Below are positions 34,850-48,129 of a stretch of 64,000 nucleotides of DNA, in pieces. Location: positions 39,866,001 to 39,930,000 of the forward strand of contig OZ231128.1 of the NCBI GenBank assembly GCA_965153355.1, in the 5' to 3' direction. The notes under the pieces were generated by a model. That model was not told the origin of the DNA and ran no database searches. It was given only the letters and a program-made list of their open reading frames with translations. The number at the start of each line of letters is the position of its first letter. Position 1 is the stretch's first letter. The stretch is from Flaccisagitta enflata (lineage: Eukaryota; Chaetognatha; Sagittoidea; Aphragmophora). Position numbers and translations under genes: made by a program.

Positions 34850-36600
34850 TGTCATCAATTGCTTTCCGTCATATGCTGGATAAGTGCATTTTTTGTTGGT
34901 GGAAGATTCTCCATACTTTGATTTTTTTTACAAAAAATCTCTTTTCTAGCATCATTAACTTTAAGCAAAGGTGATGACGTTATGTACTTATACATAACAA
35001 ACCTTTCAAGTGTTTCTACCTCTTTTGAATCATCCTCAATAGACAGAAATGGTTTAACTGCCAGATTCGCAAATGTTTTTGTTGCTTCATCAAATGCCTT
35101 CCAAGTATTCCAAGCTGTTTTTTTGCCCTTGTTGCGGAATGCAGATGTGGTATCTGAACCAGTAAATGCGTGAAAAAAAGAAGAGCTTTAGCTCTAGACT
35201 CACCTACAGGGTGTCCCAAGTCAGTTGCAACATAAAGAATCGACATATCTCTGCTTCTAGGAACTCAAATTGATTTCTGAAAAAAGATCTACAAAGATCT
35301 AGGTCTGCACTTTTTGTCATACCAAACTTCCACTTTGAGTATTGGATAGTTGCGGGTCAGAAGAACATCAAATGAGTAGTAACATTAAGTGGAAAATTAT
35401 CTATTTTATAGCTGTATTTGAAAGGAGCTGACTTTAACTCTCTGCCACTTTATAACAAATTGATCTAAAAACCTGGGATTGGTCTCAAATAAAAGATAAT
35501 TGTATATTGATTTTACATCTGCATAGAAATCTTGGAAAAATTTTGACAATTCATGACTTTATTGATGATTTTGGTCAAACATTATCAAAATCAAAAGTGA
35601 AACTCTTTAAAAAACCAATAAAAATTTTATCAAATCTTGGAAAATTGCTTAATTTTTTTGGTGATCTAAAATCTATGACAAATTATCTGCCATTTGGGAC
35701 CAATCGCAGGGTTTTAGCTCAATTGGTTGAAAAATGACAAGCAATAAAAGACAGCTACTGCCAAGTACAGCAAAAAGTAAAAAACTAAAAAAAGACATGG
35801 TCAGAAATCACTTGTGCATTTCAAAGAGATGTGGCCCTTAAACTAATTGTCCGATTATCATGAAATTTTGCATGTAAAAAGTGCAGACCAAGATCTTTTT
35901 AGATCTTTTTTCAGAAATTGATTTGAGGACCTAAAAGCAGAGATATGTCGATTCTTTATGTTGCAACTGACTTGGGACACCCTGTATATGGTTGTACATA
36001 GTTCTGATACTAATGTACTCCATGTATTTTCCTGCTCCATATTCAACCCACACATCATCAACTTGAGCTGCTATTTTAAAGAAATGTCCAACAAGAATGA
36101 CAATGACGTCTGAGTCAACTGTTTTTATGCAAATTTTTTGCATGTTATTTTCAATCATGTGCTTGAGGTGGAACATCATTCTTGTATCAGCTTCTTCATG
36201 GTAGCATTGTGGCATGGAGACATCCTGATTAGATCGGATTTCGATACCATTGGTTATGATCACTATTTTTCCTTAGGAAAAGTGTGACAGCTGACTGCAC
36301 TTTGGAGGAAAGAAAATAATTTCTCTTTATTGGTGTCATCTTTCAGGAAATCTTGCCAATTACTTCGCAGTTTTGTTGAGGCAGCCACTTTCCAACAGAT
36401 TCCTTTTAATTTTCCTCGTTTTACTCTGGTGTCAGTCTTCAGACTCTTTCTTGTAATGGTCCCAAACAATATCCAATCATTGCACAGGACCTAAACATCT
36501 GGTCACATATGGAATGAAGGCTGTTTCTGAATACTCAGCAAATGTGGTAGCTGTTCCTGTGTTCAACATATGCACAATTGCTGCCCCATTAATAATCATT
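34850..36600 (-). pseudogene. Relic mobile-element ORF with EADTR motif (degenerate, interrupted)
   Basis: Read on the minus strand from about 36600 downwards. Segments in order: GAAIVHMLNTGTATTFAEY, then SLKTDTRVKRGK and KLRSNWQDFLKDDTNKEKLF, then HEEADTRMMFHLKH and KTVDSDVIVILVG. After a MITE (35205-35986) follow AKALLFF, FTGSDTTSAF, KKTAWNTW, ERFVMYKY, NDARKEIFCKKN and NLPPTKNALIQH. I recall this order of motifs from many repetitive 'uncharacterised' animal proteins, but I cannot name the family securely. Breaks: a stop after PKEK near 36264; the MITE; loss of one T in a poly-T run near 35170 that shifts the frame. Removing the MITE and one TA puts the flanking codons back in frame. Confidence 0.65.
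35205..35986. mobile_element. TA-flanked foldback MITE inside the relic ORF
   Basis: Left TACAGGGTGTCCCAAGTCAG and right 'ctgacttgggacaccctgta' are perfect complements, with mirrored 'aaagaatcgacatatctctg' inside. It interrupts the EADTR frame at a TA dinucleotide. Confidence 0.9.
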
Positions 36601-36602
36601 TT

Positions 36603-36608
<6 letters not shown>

Positions 36609-36677
<69 letters not shown>
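36609..36677 (+). repeat. (TC)n microsatellite
   Basis: Perfect tract within the relic element. Confidence 0.95.
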
Positions 36678-36680
<3 letters not shown>

Positions 36681-37261
36681 CTGTTGGCCTGTCCATCGGT
36701 CCGTCCATTGGTCCATCCATCCGGCACAAAAAAGAACAGCCAAGTTTTTAATAAAAAAGTTGTTTCTAGGGCTTTGTATCTTGGCAAATTAGATCATTTC
36801 CAGTTGATTTGACCCCCCTTTCAGAGAACTTTTTTTTCAAAATAATTTTCAGACAAGTTTGGAGGAACCCGACCCAAAAATTTATGTTTTTGAAAAAAAA
36901 TTTTGTCTACAGGACTTTGGATCTAGGCAAATTAGGCCATTTCCAGTTGATTTGACCCCCCTTTCAGAGAACTTTTTTTCCAAAATTTTTTTAGTCAAAC
37001 GTTGGGGTACCCAACCCGAAAATTTTCCAAGTTTTCAAAAAAAAAAATTTTGTCTACAGGACCTTGGATCTAGGCAAATTAGGTAATTTTCTATTGTTGT
37101 GACCCCCCTTTTGAAGACACTTTTTCGAAAAAATTTTCTCAACGGGCCCCCAAAGGGCCCGTATATGAGGGCACCCCTTCTGAATCTTTCATATACATCA
37201 TGAGGATTATGTAAAAAAAAATTCACACTTTGGTCCGGATTTGCAGTGATCACTGTATAAA

Positions 37262-37391
37262 TCTTGCAGAGCTATCCCACTATTGGTCCGTCTGTCGGTC
37301 GGTCACATTTTTGAGTTCCGAGCGGTTTTCGCATTACTGCTCCAGCCCAACCATCCGCGACTGGACTGCCGTGTATCCGGCCTTGTTTTCT
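37262..37391 (+). mobile_element. Helentron-like element, right half of the split copy
   Basis: 'ggtccgtctgtcggtcggtc', 'ctccagcccaaccatccgcg', and the end 'ccgtgtatccggccttgttt'. Confidence 0.75.
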
Positions 37392-37477
37392 TATCTAGGC
37401 AATAACAGAATTCTACCTTTAACAAATAGAATTAATGGATCCCTTGAAATCCGTTAGAGGGGGATTCAACTACTATG

Positions 37478-37740
<263 letters not shown>

Positions 37741-38170
37741 CTCATTCACTCTCTCCGTGTAATTTTGTAATCACCTTTGTGAATTGTTTCAGGCAATCGG
37801 GGAGCTGTGGTGGAATTTCTATTTGCTGCGAGCAGTAATAAGGTTCGTCTGGATGTGGAGTGTGCGGACTCATTTTCTCTTCTTTTTTTTCTCTCTTCTT
37901 TTTATTTTCTTTTTCAATGCGTTTGTTTCGTTTCGTTTCGTTTATTAGCTAATTTACCCGTCCTTGTCACAATTTTTGCTTTTTCGTCGGTTTATGTCGC
38001 TTCAACGTTGCTATGTTACTCCAAAACCCCTAACGTCAAACTCTGGAACCACTTTGTTCTTTTGTCTAAATTGGCACTTTACTCTCCCGCCGTCATGCGA
38101 TGGCAGCGAAATTGGGATTCAGAGACCTGTACTCAAAAGACTCTTCGCCTGCCGCAACGTCGACTAAACT

Positions 38171-39180
<1,010 letters not shown>

Positions 39181-39229
39181 GGATGATGATGAGAATGACG
39201 AAATCAGCATTGAGGCTAGAATTCAGTAC

Positions 39230-39580
39230 TTATAGATCAAAGATTAGCTCCCTTAGACTAAAAATCAGCCCTCTCAGGCCTGACATAAGCCCTCTTTTGG
39301 TGGAAATCAGCCATATCAGGCCTGAAATCATAGCCACCCAGTTGGTCTGAAATCAGCCTTATCAAGCCCAAAACTGTCTTCTCAGGCTTCAAATTAGCCT
39401 TTGGAGCTCAAACAGACCTCATCCGTGTCTCTTCAGCTTAAACTTCCCCTCTCTCCCCCGTCTCCCGATGGAAATTCACCCCTGTAACCTACAGTACATC
39501 AGCTCTTAGTTGCCGCTGTCTTGCTCTCTCCAACTACTTTTGAGACACCGCCAACCATGTGCGATCCTTGAATGCCAGGT
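39230..39580 (+). repeat. Composite repeat with 'aaatcagccctatcaggcctg' minisatellite
   Basis: Diverged ~22-bp units, then 'gatggaaattcacccctgta', 'cctacagtacatcagctctt' and 'accatgtgcgatccttgaat'. Same order as in 10440-10860. Confidence 0.65.
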
Positions 39581-39799
39581 TAAAAGATACCTGAGGAAAA
39601 CAATTAAAAACTTAAGACTTGGGGTTACTTAATTAAAAAACTCTCCTTGAAAAAAATCATTGGCTTCCTCCTGCGTTAGTTTTCATTAAAACATGCAACA
39701 GAGGCTCCCTCATAATCGACCCCCTACGTCTGGGAAGAATAATTTCTTTGTAGATAAGAGTAGATTTTTTTGTTATTTTGTGGAAACAATAAATACAAA

Positions 39800-39890
39800 G
39801 GCATAACAGACGGACCGACTGACCGATTGACTGACCGGCTGGCCTACCAACCGGCAAGAAGCTTATGAAGCTAGGCGACTAAAAATATGA
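39800..39890 (-). mobile_element. Helentron-like element, hairpin-end fragment
   Basis: 'acagacggaccgactgaccg' block, 'aagcttatgaagctaggcgact', AAAAA. The stem is degenerate. Confidence 0.55.
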
Positions 39891-39931
39891 AATGGGTGGA
39901 GCGTGATGGTGAGCAGCAGTAGAATCAGGTG

Positions 39932-40088
39932 ACACGGGGTCACTCACACACATTCAATGACAACTGCTGCATCATGAATGCGCGTTTTTCGCGTTTTCAA
40001 CTCAAGCGTGACGGACGGCCCAACGGTCCAACGGACCGACGGACGGACAAAGCCTCTCATGAAGTTGCGTGTCGGTAACTAAAAAACA
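39932..40088 (-). mobile_element. Helentron-like element, 'gtgacacggggtcac' subfamily
   Basis: 'gtgacacggggtcactcac', 'gcgcgtttttcgcgttttcaac', ACGG block, caaagcctctcatga, degenerate hairpin agttgcgtgtcggtaact, AAAAAA. Confidence 0.65.
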
Positions 40089-40384
40089 AAGCCATCCCAT
40101 CGAGGCGCGGACGCTTTGGAACTCATAGGGATACGCCCAAACATTGCGGTTAGGAAAACTAGTTTGCTTTGGAACTCTTAGAGATACGCTCAAACATTGC
40201 AAAGTACTTACTCTTACGATTTAAGTGGAGGCTGCTCACTGGCACCCACTACCTAAAATTTGAGTCTGCCATGCTGTTTATCCGTCATTCTTGTGCCAGA
40301 CTAACGGATACACGTAGGTTACTCTATTTTTTTGCGTTTCAATCATTAACACCTCCACTTTAATGACTGCATCTAACGCCGATT

Positions 40385-40697
40385 CGTGACGCCGCGCCAC
40401 TTCTTCCACGGCCTCTTCAGCAGTCGACTCTCCTGCCAGGGCCAAGCATCTCCGCTTCCGCCTCCCCATCGCCACTTTAACCTCTTTGGCCACTTCTCAA
40501 GCCGACTTTTTCCGACGCCACCACTTCTGCCACTGCCACCACGTCGCCTCCTCGTCTACACCAGACATTACTGCCGCCGCCTGCTCCTCCTCCCCGTGGC
40601 CGCCGCCCTCCTGCCGTCCTCCTCTTTCACGGCTATTTCCAACGCGCAATTCTCCCAACGCTCGTTTAAATGAATCTCTCCCCATGGGCGATCCCCG
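40385..40697 (+). CDS. GC-rich candidate exon, unrecognised
   Basis: A GC-rich island in AT-rich surroundings with a plus-strand frame rich in Ala, Ser, Pro and Thr (TSSTASSAVDSPARAKHL, HVASSSTPDITAAACSSS, LNESLPMGDP), ending at a good donor CCCCG/gtaact followed by (TC)n. The minus strand is also open, so the strand is not certain. It could instead be a 5' leader or CpG island. Confidence 0.3.
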
Positions 40698-40722
40698 GTA
40701 ACTCATTCTCTCTTTCTCGTTG

Positions 40723-40823
<101 letters not shown>

Positions 40824-41010
40824 CTTTCTTCCTCTCTGCGCTGTTGATCTCAGCCCTTGATATCGCCGTGATAATCGTTACTTTCCTGCATACAAACTCG
40901 AGCCCAGGAATTCAGGCGCAGGAAAAGAGAGAAATAAATCAAATTCATCGTGTATAAGTCTATCTTTGTGTACCAGGAGGCCAGGGTAACGCATGCTACG
41001 AAGGAGAGGA

Positions 41011-41013
<3 letters not shown>

Positions 41014-41075
<62 letters not shown>
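41014..41075 (-). repeat. (GA)n microsatellite
   Basis: Perfect tract. Confidence 0.95.
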
Positions 41076-41079
<4 letters not shown>

Positions 41080-42280
41080 ATCAGAGAGACAAAGACAAAA
41101 TCACAGAGACAAAGTTAGAGAAGGGGAGTTTTCAGGCAGAAAATATACTTTGTAATTTGTACACAATCAAAAATGAATTTTTACAATTAGGAAGACCGTC
41201 AAAAGCTCTCATCCTTTAGTAAAGTAGGGTTGAGTAGTAATGTTGTCCAACTTTCATAGAGACGAACAAAGACTGATAGACGAAGTGGGCACGCCCCTTC
41301 TTAACTGAGGTAACTTTTTAAAAATTCCTCAGTATTGCCACCCATGCAGGGCTGTTATATACATGTTGACGAATGTAACCAGGCAAAAAACAAAAAATTC
41401 TGTTGGGATTTTTACGAGAAAATGCCGTTAAATGCCGTAAAAAGCCGTAAAATAGCATTTTTGATCATTTTGTCATGTTAAACTAGCTCAAAAACAGCGG
41501 CTGTAGCCCAACAGTGTTGATCTAGCACAGTGACACATATCTGCAGAGACTGAAGTAAAGACGTCACCATTAGACATAATTTCATGCAGTAATTTGCCGT
41601 TAAAAATCCATTTTTGACCGTTTTTTCGGTCTTAGCCTCTCAGGAAGGTTGACAGTAACTCATTAAGTGCCAGAAAATAGGTATTAGGGCCTAGGACACT
41701 CACATTTATAAATTGCAAATCGTAGCTCAGATAATTAGTCTCAATTAAATACCGTAAAAGATCCTAAATCACCGTAAAGATAGCATTTTTGGCATTTTTT
41801 GGGGCAAATTTGCCAAAAACACCACTACACTCATCGTATATTGTTTAGACAATGTCAAAATAGCCCTAGAATGTATATATGCAAATACTCAGGTTAGCCC
41901 GTCCCCACTTGATATCATTTTTTGCCGTAAAAATGCCGTAAACTCGGCATCTTCCAGCATTTTTCAGGTGTTTGTCACTAAGATACCACAACATTTCTTT
42001 GAAAATCACTAGAATTTGGATATTTAGGCCTGAGACTCACTTATGTTACAGTTTCAAAGTATAGCTTTGTGATTGAGTTTGATTGAAATGCCGTTACGGG
42101 CTGTAATATGATGATCTTGATGATTTAGTGGGTACTGTTAGTCCAAAGCACTGCTCCTTTTGTCAGAAATTGATAAAACATTGATGATGAGGCACTGGGA
42201 ACCATCCATGCAAAAACCTGAGTCAACACACTATTATTCTATATATCAATATGCCGTAAATTGCCATTAAAAAGGCATTT

Positions 42281-42440
<160 letters not shown>

Positions 42441-42591
42441 CGCGTGCGCATTCTCAAACACGTACACGCTAACGCTTACACGCATACAAACGCATGCGCG
42501 TAGTGACATTTCAATTCTGTTTCAATCTGCCATTAATATAATAAGGAGCGCATTTTGCGAGTGCTTGATTTTTTGAGAGAGAGAGGGAGAG

Positions 42592-42613
42592 TGTGTCTGT
42601 GTGTGTGTGTGTT

Positions 42614-42679
<66 letters not shown>
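42592..42679 (+). repeat. (GT)n microsatellite
   Basis: About 88 bases, inside the same element; opposite phase to the (CA)n tract 150 bases away, so the two could pair. Confidence 0.95.
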
Positions 42680-44140
42680 GCACCTCATGAAAGAGAAACA
42701 CTCTAGATTGATTGATGACGAGTTGACTCAAATTTTTGCATGAATGTGGCCTAATCTGGTTGGGCAGTTTCTTGGGCAGATTCACCTTAAAAACTGCCAA
42801 AAAATACCAACGGCAAATTACGACCTCAAATTTTGCCGCTTCACTTTGAAACACAAATATGTGAGCGCATTATGCCACAATATCCATTTTCTGGTAGTTC
42901 TCAAGTGAATGTCATGCTTAATGAGATGGTATCATCGAAAAAAACGGTCAAAATGCACTTCTAACGGCATTTCAAGATGATACCCTATGGTGAATGTGTG
43001 TCAGTACCATATTAGCATTATCATACGAAAGTCGCTGTTTTTGAATCAGTCAAATATATTATAACAGCCAAAAATGCCATTTTTACGGCAAATTTCGGCA
43101 TATTACGGCATCTTACGGCATTTTACGGTATAAAATGATACCCTATGGTGACGGCTTTACTTGAATCTTTGTGTGAATGTGAGTCAGTTCCATTTCAGCA
43201 TTATCAGACAAGAGTCACTGTTTTTGAATTAGTTAAATCTGATATAACGGTCCAAAATGCCATTTATACGGCATTTTACAGCATTTTACAGCATTTTACA
43301 GCATAGAATGATACCCTATGATGACGGCTTTACTTGAATCTTAGTGTGAATATGCGTTAGTGCCATTTCAGCATTATCTGACAAGAGTAGCTGTTTTTGA
43401 ATTAGTTAAATCGGATATAACGGTCAAAAATGCTATTTTTACGGCATTTTACGGCACTTTACGGCATAAAATGATACCCTTTGGTGACGGCTTTACTTGA
43501 ATCGCTGCGTAAATTTGTGACAGTGCCATGTCAGCATAAACAGACAAGAGTCGCTGTTTTTGAATCAGTTAAATCTGATATAATGGTCAAAAATGCCATT
43601 TTTACGGCATTTTACAGCATTTTACGGCATAGAATGATATCCTATGATGACGGCTTTACTTGAATCTATATGAAATTATGTGTCAGTGCCATTTCAGCAT
43701 TATCTGACAAGAGTAGCTGTTTTTGAATCAGTTAAATCCGATATATCGGTCAAAAACATCATTTTTACGGCATTTTACGGCATAAAATGATACCCTTTGG
43801 TGACGGCTTCACTTGAATCTTTGCATGAATGTGTGTCAGTGCCGTGTCAACATTATCTGATGAGAGTCGCTGTATCTAAATCATTTAAATCCGATATAAC
43901 GGTCAAAAATACCATTTTTACGGCTTTTTACGGCATTTAACGGCATTTTCTCGTAAAATTCCCAACAGAATTTTTTGTTTTTTGCATGGATACATTCGTC
44001 TACATGTATATAACAGCCCTGCATGGGTGGCGATGCTGAGGAATTTTTAAAAAGTTACCTCAGTTAAGAAGGGGCGTGTGGGAGAATGAGCACAGCGCTT
44101 AAACACGGTCACAGTGGTGAGAAACTAACAAACCTGCAGA

Positions 44141-44637
44141 TCGAAAGAAGAAGAAGAAGAAGAAGAAGAAGAAGAAGAAGAAGAAGAAGAAGAAGAAGAA
44201 GAAGAAGAAGAAGAAGAAGAAGAAGAAAGAAAAAGAAAGAAAAAAAAGAAAAGAAAAAAAGAAAAAGAAAAAGAAAAAGAAAAAGAAAAGAAAAGAAAAG
44301 AAGAAACAGAATAAAAAAAAAAAAGAAAAAAGGAAAAAAAAAAGAGGAAAAAGAAAAAAGAAAAAAGAAAAAGAAAAAGAAAAAGAAAAAGAAAAAGAAA
44401 AAGAAAAAGAAAAAGAAAAAGAAAAAGAAAAAGAAAAAGAAAAAGAAAAAGAAAAAAAGAAATCTTGGAGCGCGGAAGTCAATCCATTTTTGCGTGATCG
44501 TCGTATCTCGTCTGCTTCTGGTCCCGCGGCTTTTCGAGCGGAAACCATCAAACTTCCATCAGATGAAATTGGGAACCCGCGCGAAGATAATTCACTCCAA
44601 CGCAACGAAGAGGAAGAAGATTTCAACGGATCAACCG
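44141..44637 (+). CDS. Candidate terminal exon: Lys-rich repeat then unique acidic C-terminus
   Basis: The frame that stops at TAG 44635-44637 is open from 44121. It runs through (GAA)n/(GAAAAA)n as Lys-rich sequence and then gives unique residues SWSAEVNPFLRDRRISSAS, AFRAETIKLPSDEIGN, EDNSLQRNEEEEDFNGSTDL. A branch-point-like ACTAAC and AG (44124-44140) could be the acceptor. The unique part looks protein-like. Against it: purine microsatellites give open frames for free. Confidence 0.3.
44143..44459 (-). repeat. (GAA)n and (GAAAAA)n purine microsatellite
   Basis: About 80 bases of GAA then about 235 of A-rich hexamers. Confidence 0.95.
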
Positions 44638-44815
44638 ACTTGTAGTACACACGGAGTCACACACTGGCGTTGCAGAGAAAATGGGAGAGGTAGATCAAGA
44701 GGGGGATATGGAGGAGAGGAGGAACGAGAGTTTGACGGAGGATGGCGATTAGCGTGAGGAAGTGAAGGTGAAAACATAATGACAGAAATAGAAACACAGA
44801 ATAAAGACAAAGAAG

Positions 44816-45055
44816 AGAAGAAGAAGAAGAAAAAGAAGAAGAAAAAGAAAGAAAAAGAAAAAGAGGAAGAAAAGGAAAACAAAGAAGAAGAAGAAAAGGA
44901 AAAAGAAAAAGAAAAAGAGGAAGAAAAAGAGAAAGAAAAGAAAAAAAGAAAAAGAAAAGGAAAACGCAAACGCAAACGCAAACGTAAACGTAAACGCAAA
45001 CTAAAGCGGAAAAAGCAAAAGAAAAAGAAAAAGAAAAAAAATGAAGAAAAAAAGG
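44816..45055 (-). repeat. GAA/GAAAAA and CAAACG purine-rich repeat
   Basis: Irregular purine tract ending in a short 'acgcaaacgcaaacg' hexamer block (44965-45000). Confidence 0.9.
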
Positions 45056-45311
45056 AGAATATATGATAACCAAAAAGAAAAAGAAACTGACGAAAAAGAA
45101 GCGGAAGCCACTTTGAACCTTGATAAGAGGAAGTGAACATTCAAAGAAACACCAGATTGAAAACCAGGCGCTGGTAAAATTTTTTATCAATGTTGCTACT
45201 GTCAGTATTTATGTGCTGGTAGTTGATGATTTTGTCGTTGATATCACATCATCCTTTTTGTCGATTACGGGCTCTCATTTGCTGACACTTCTTCTTTCCG
45301 ATATCAATAAT

Positions 45312-45382
<71 letters not shown>
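45312..45382 (-). repeat. (GA)n microsatellite
   Basis: Perfect tract. Confidence 0.95.
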
Positions 45383-45387
<5 letters not shown>

Positions 45388-45870
45388 GAAATGGTATCGA
45401 AGCTCATAACCGCCTTACGTTTACTCAGGGCCAGGGGGCCTTGTTGATGAACTTTGAATGTCTGAGACGTGATTGCTACCATGTGTGTCTATTGGCAACA
45501 GATTATCATGACACGGTCTCCGGAAATTCGCGATTTTCACTGCCGCAGCCAATTTTTCACTCAATAGAAAAATCGATCAAACACTTCCTTTGATGGGTCC
45601 AGAATATGTGGAATTGTACACTAATTAAAAATTTGCATGGAAATCTTGTAGGGATTAATTAAACGGCGTGTAATGTTTCATAATGCCACAAAAAATCAGA
45701 CATTTTCTGGAGAAATTTCTCTTTTATCACTAGAAAAGACCGCATGGAAAACTCTTAATTTGCATAGAAAATGACAAACTCAAAAAACTAAAAACATGGC
45801 CCTCGTCCAAAGACCCGTAAGAATGAAGCCATGTTCTTGGAAATACAAAAAAGTTTGTCTCGAAGCAGAT

Positions 45871-46854
45871 TACAGGGTCTTCAATCTCGACTGGGAAAAA
45901 GTGTTAAGCTTTTGCTCTCAGCTGTTTCTTCTCACTAGTCTGGAATTTGTTTTCTTTTATAGTACTATGTTTGACGTTTTTTGTGTCAAAATTTCATTAA
46001 TCTGTGTTAAATGCTTTGACCACAACATCAATTTAAAGAAAAACAAGCATTTTCAGATAACTATGGCAAAAAAAAAAAAAAAAAAAGAGACAAATTCTTT
46101 TTCAATGTTTCACATTCATCCAATGAGAAAATCATAGCAAAATCCATGACCGTTTTAAAGCTCTTCAAAAGATCTTCAAAATAGGACCATGCTGGATGTT
46201 GTAGCTTTATTCATTTAGAAATGATAGAAGGCTAAAGAGTAGATGGTCAAGACTCAAAAAGCCACGATGAAAAAGCTGTTCCTTTTTGTTAGTTCATAAA
46301 AAAAACAGTGAAAAGAAATCTTTCTGAACTTTTTTTTCAAGGTATTTTCAAAGATTTTTGAATTTTCTTTTATTCAAGACCAATCCCAGATCTGTAACTC
46401 AAACCGTTTAAAAGTTAGAGCTCGTCAAAGTGAACTACTTCTTATCAAAACCTGAATACAGTTGAATTGCAAAATTAAATATGGCAATGTTTTCATTCAT
46501 TCTTGTGCCATTTTTAAACAAATAAAGCTAGAACTACCAGCAAAGTCGCATTTGAAAGATCTTTTGAAGATCTTTAAAACGACCATGGATTTTTTATAAT
46601 TTATATTGTCAGATCAGCAGAAATAAGCTAAATAAGTTGTCTACTTTTTTTTTTTGCCATGGTTGTAGCTACAAATACTTATTTTACTTCAAATCAATGT
46701 TGTGGACAAAATATTTGACACAGACCAGTGAAATTTTGACATGAAAAACGTCAAACATAGTACTAAAAAAGAAAATAAATTCCAGACTAGTGAGAAGAAG
46801 CAGCTGAGAGCAAAAGCTTGACACTTTTTCCCAGTCGAGATTGAAGACCCTGTA
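45871..46854. mobile_element. Foldback MITE, TA-flanked (TACAGGGTCTTCAATC ends), ~980 bp
   Basis: Left TACAGGGTCTTCAATCTCGA and right 'tcgagattgaagaccctgta' are perfect complements; the arms match for well over 100 bases. It is inserted inside a smaller foldback whose halves lie at about 45610-45870 and after 46854. Confidence 0.9.
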
Positions 46855-47099
46855 AGAGTTTTCGGTGGGACCCTCGTTAGAAGTTTATCACTCAGTTTTC
46901 AGTAGAACCATTTCCTAATCCATTACTGTTTACTACTTATGACAGCGTGCCCACGAAGCCAACATTTAGGGTAGCAAAATTGGTAAAATAAGAAAACATA
47001 CATAAGTAAAAATAGAAAAACAAGTGAATAAAAGTGATTGAGATAAGACAGGCATGATATTTGAAAGCAAAATTTGCATCCATTTAGCAAGAGACTCAG

Positions 47100-47380
47100 A
47101 TTTAGCTTATACTACTGAAGAAGAATTACTGAAAATTTCCACAAATTTCTTTTTTGTCACTGACAAGGGGTTGGTCGAAATTATAAGTTTGCATAGAAAA
47201 TGAAAAAACGAAAAAATGAAGAACATAGTTCTCTTCCCAAATCGTTTCTAGAGAGAACTATGTTTTTGTAAATGCAAAATTCTTCTAGGTGTGGCTTTCT
47301 TATAATTGCGACCTCAGAAAATGGAAAAAAATGTCAACAAGATTTCTCTAAAAATCTTCATTTTCTTGCCATTTTCCATG
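47100..47380. repeat. Small foldback repeat, family shared with 34440-34680
   Basis: 'ttgcatagaaaatg', 'gaagaacatagttctct' and mirrored 'agagaactatgtttttg'. The stem centre differs from the 34440 copy (agttctct against agccgcct) but pairs perfectly in both. Confidence 0.6.
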
Positions 47381-47528
47381 AGAAATGCTTTTCTAAAGGC
47401 GACTAAAAGCGTAAAATATGAAACAGACATACATATCAAGTGTATCCAGTGACAACATGAGCAAAGAAAACATTTGTGGATGGATTATTAATCCATTATT
47501 GATGCAAAAGTGGGGTGAAGCACTTCAT

Positions 47529-47911
47529 TTTTTAGTCGCGTGCACGCGACTCTACAACCCGCTTTGTTGGTCCGTCGGTCCGTCGGTCCGTCGGTCCGTC
47601 GGTCCGTCGGTCCGTCCGTCACACTTTACTTTTTTGTACTATAACGTCAACTCTTAGGTCATTTTAAGTCATTTTAAGTCATTTACTGTTATTCTAAGTC
47701 ATTTTGAGTCAGTCTAAGTCATTTTAAGTCATTTTAAGTCATTTTAAGTTATTTTAAGTTATTTTTGGTTTTTTGGTTTTTTAGTCATTTTAAGTCAATT
47801 TTGGTCATTTTAGGTCATTCTAAGTCATTGAAAGTCATTCTAAGTCATTCTAAGTCATTCTTTGTCAGTAATCTCGCACGCGACCTATAGGTGTTGGCCT
47901 TGTTTCTGGCA
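47529..47911 (+). mobile_element. Helentron-like element with a short minisatellite array
   Basis: Hairpin AGTCGCGTGCACGCGACT (47534-47551), 'ctacaacccgctttgttgg', (CGGT)n, 'cacactttacttttttgtac', an array of 'taagtcatttt' units (47655-47870), and the end 'ctcgcacgcgacctatagg' and 'gttggccttgttt'. Same design as 27251-28847. Confidence 0.85.
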
Positions 47912-48129
47912 GATTTGACGTCTTATGTGGTTGATCTAAGATATTTTTCCCGCGAACGAGGGTAGAAAAAGCGTATTGATGTAGTTGTTGATCCAAATCA
48001 GCACAGGGAAGCAATATTGTAAAAAGAATCTCAACATGTAGTATGTTAAATTAACTGGCAAGAAAATCGCGTACTCAAAAGAAGCGTGTCTTATCGTCTT
48101 AGGAATCTTAGTTCTCAAGGGTAACATTA

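Larger units (their letters stand above)
33775..37244 (-). mobile_element. 3.5-kb element with ~400-bp inverted arms around a relic coding frame
   Basis: The left arm (33775-34175) and right arm (about 36838-37244) are reverse complements starting TCACTGCAAATCCGGACC. Each is built of ~150-bp internal units ('ggggtcaaatcaactggaaa', 'ggatctaggcaaattaggcc'). Between them are a broken minus-strand coding frame with an EADTR motif, a (TC)n tract, a TA-flanked MITE and a smaller foldback. Whether arms and frame are one transposon or an accidental nest is not settled. Confidence 0.6.

Noticed and set aside
37793-37850. Possible short plus-strand exon after tgtgaattgtttcag (NRGAVVEFLFAASSNK)
   Set aside because: The acceptor is good, but the donor (gttcgt) is weak, the exon is only ~50 bases, and no partner exon is visible.
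40950-41219. 89-codon frame with an RE-repeat
   Set aside because: More than a third is a translated (GA)n tract, and no splice sites or homology support the rest.
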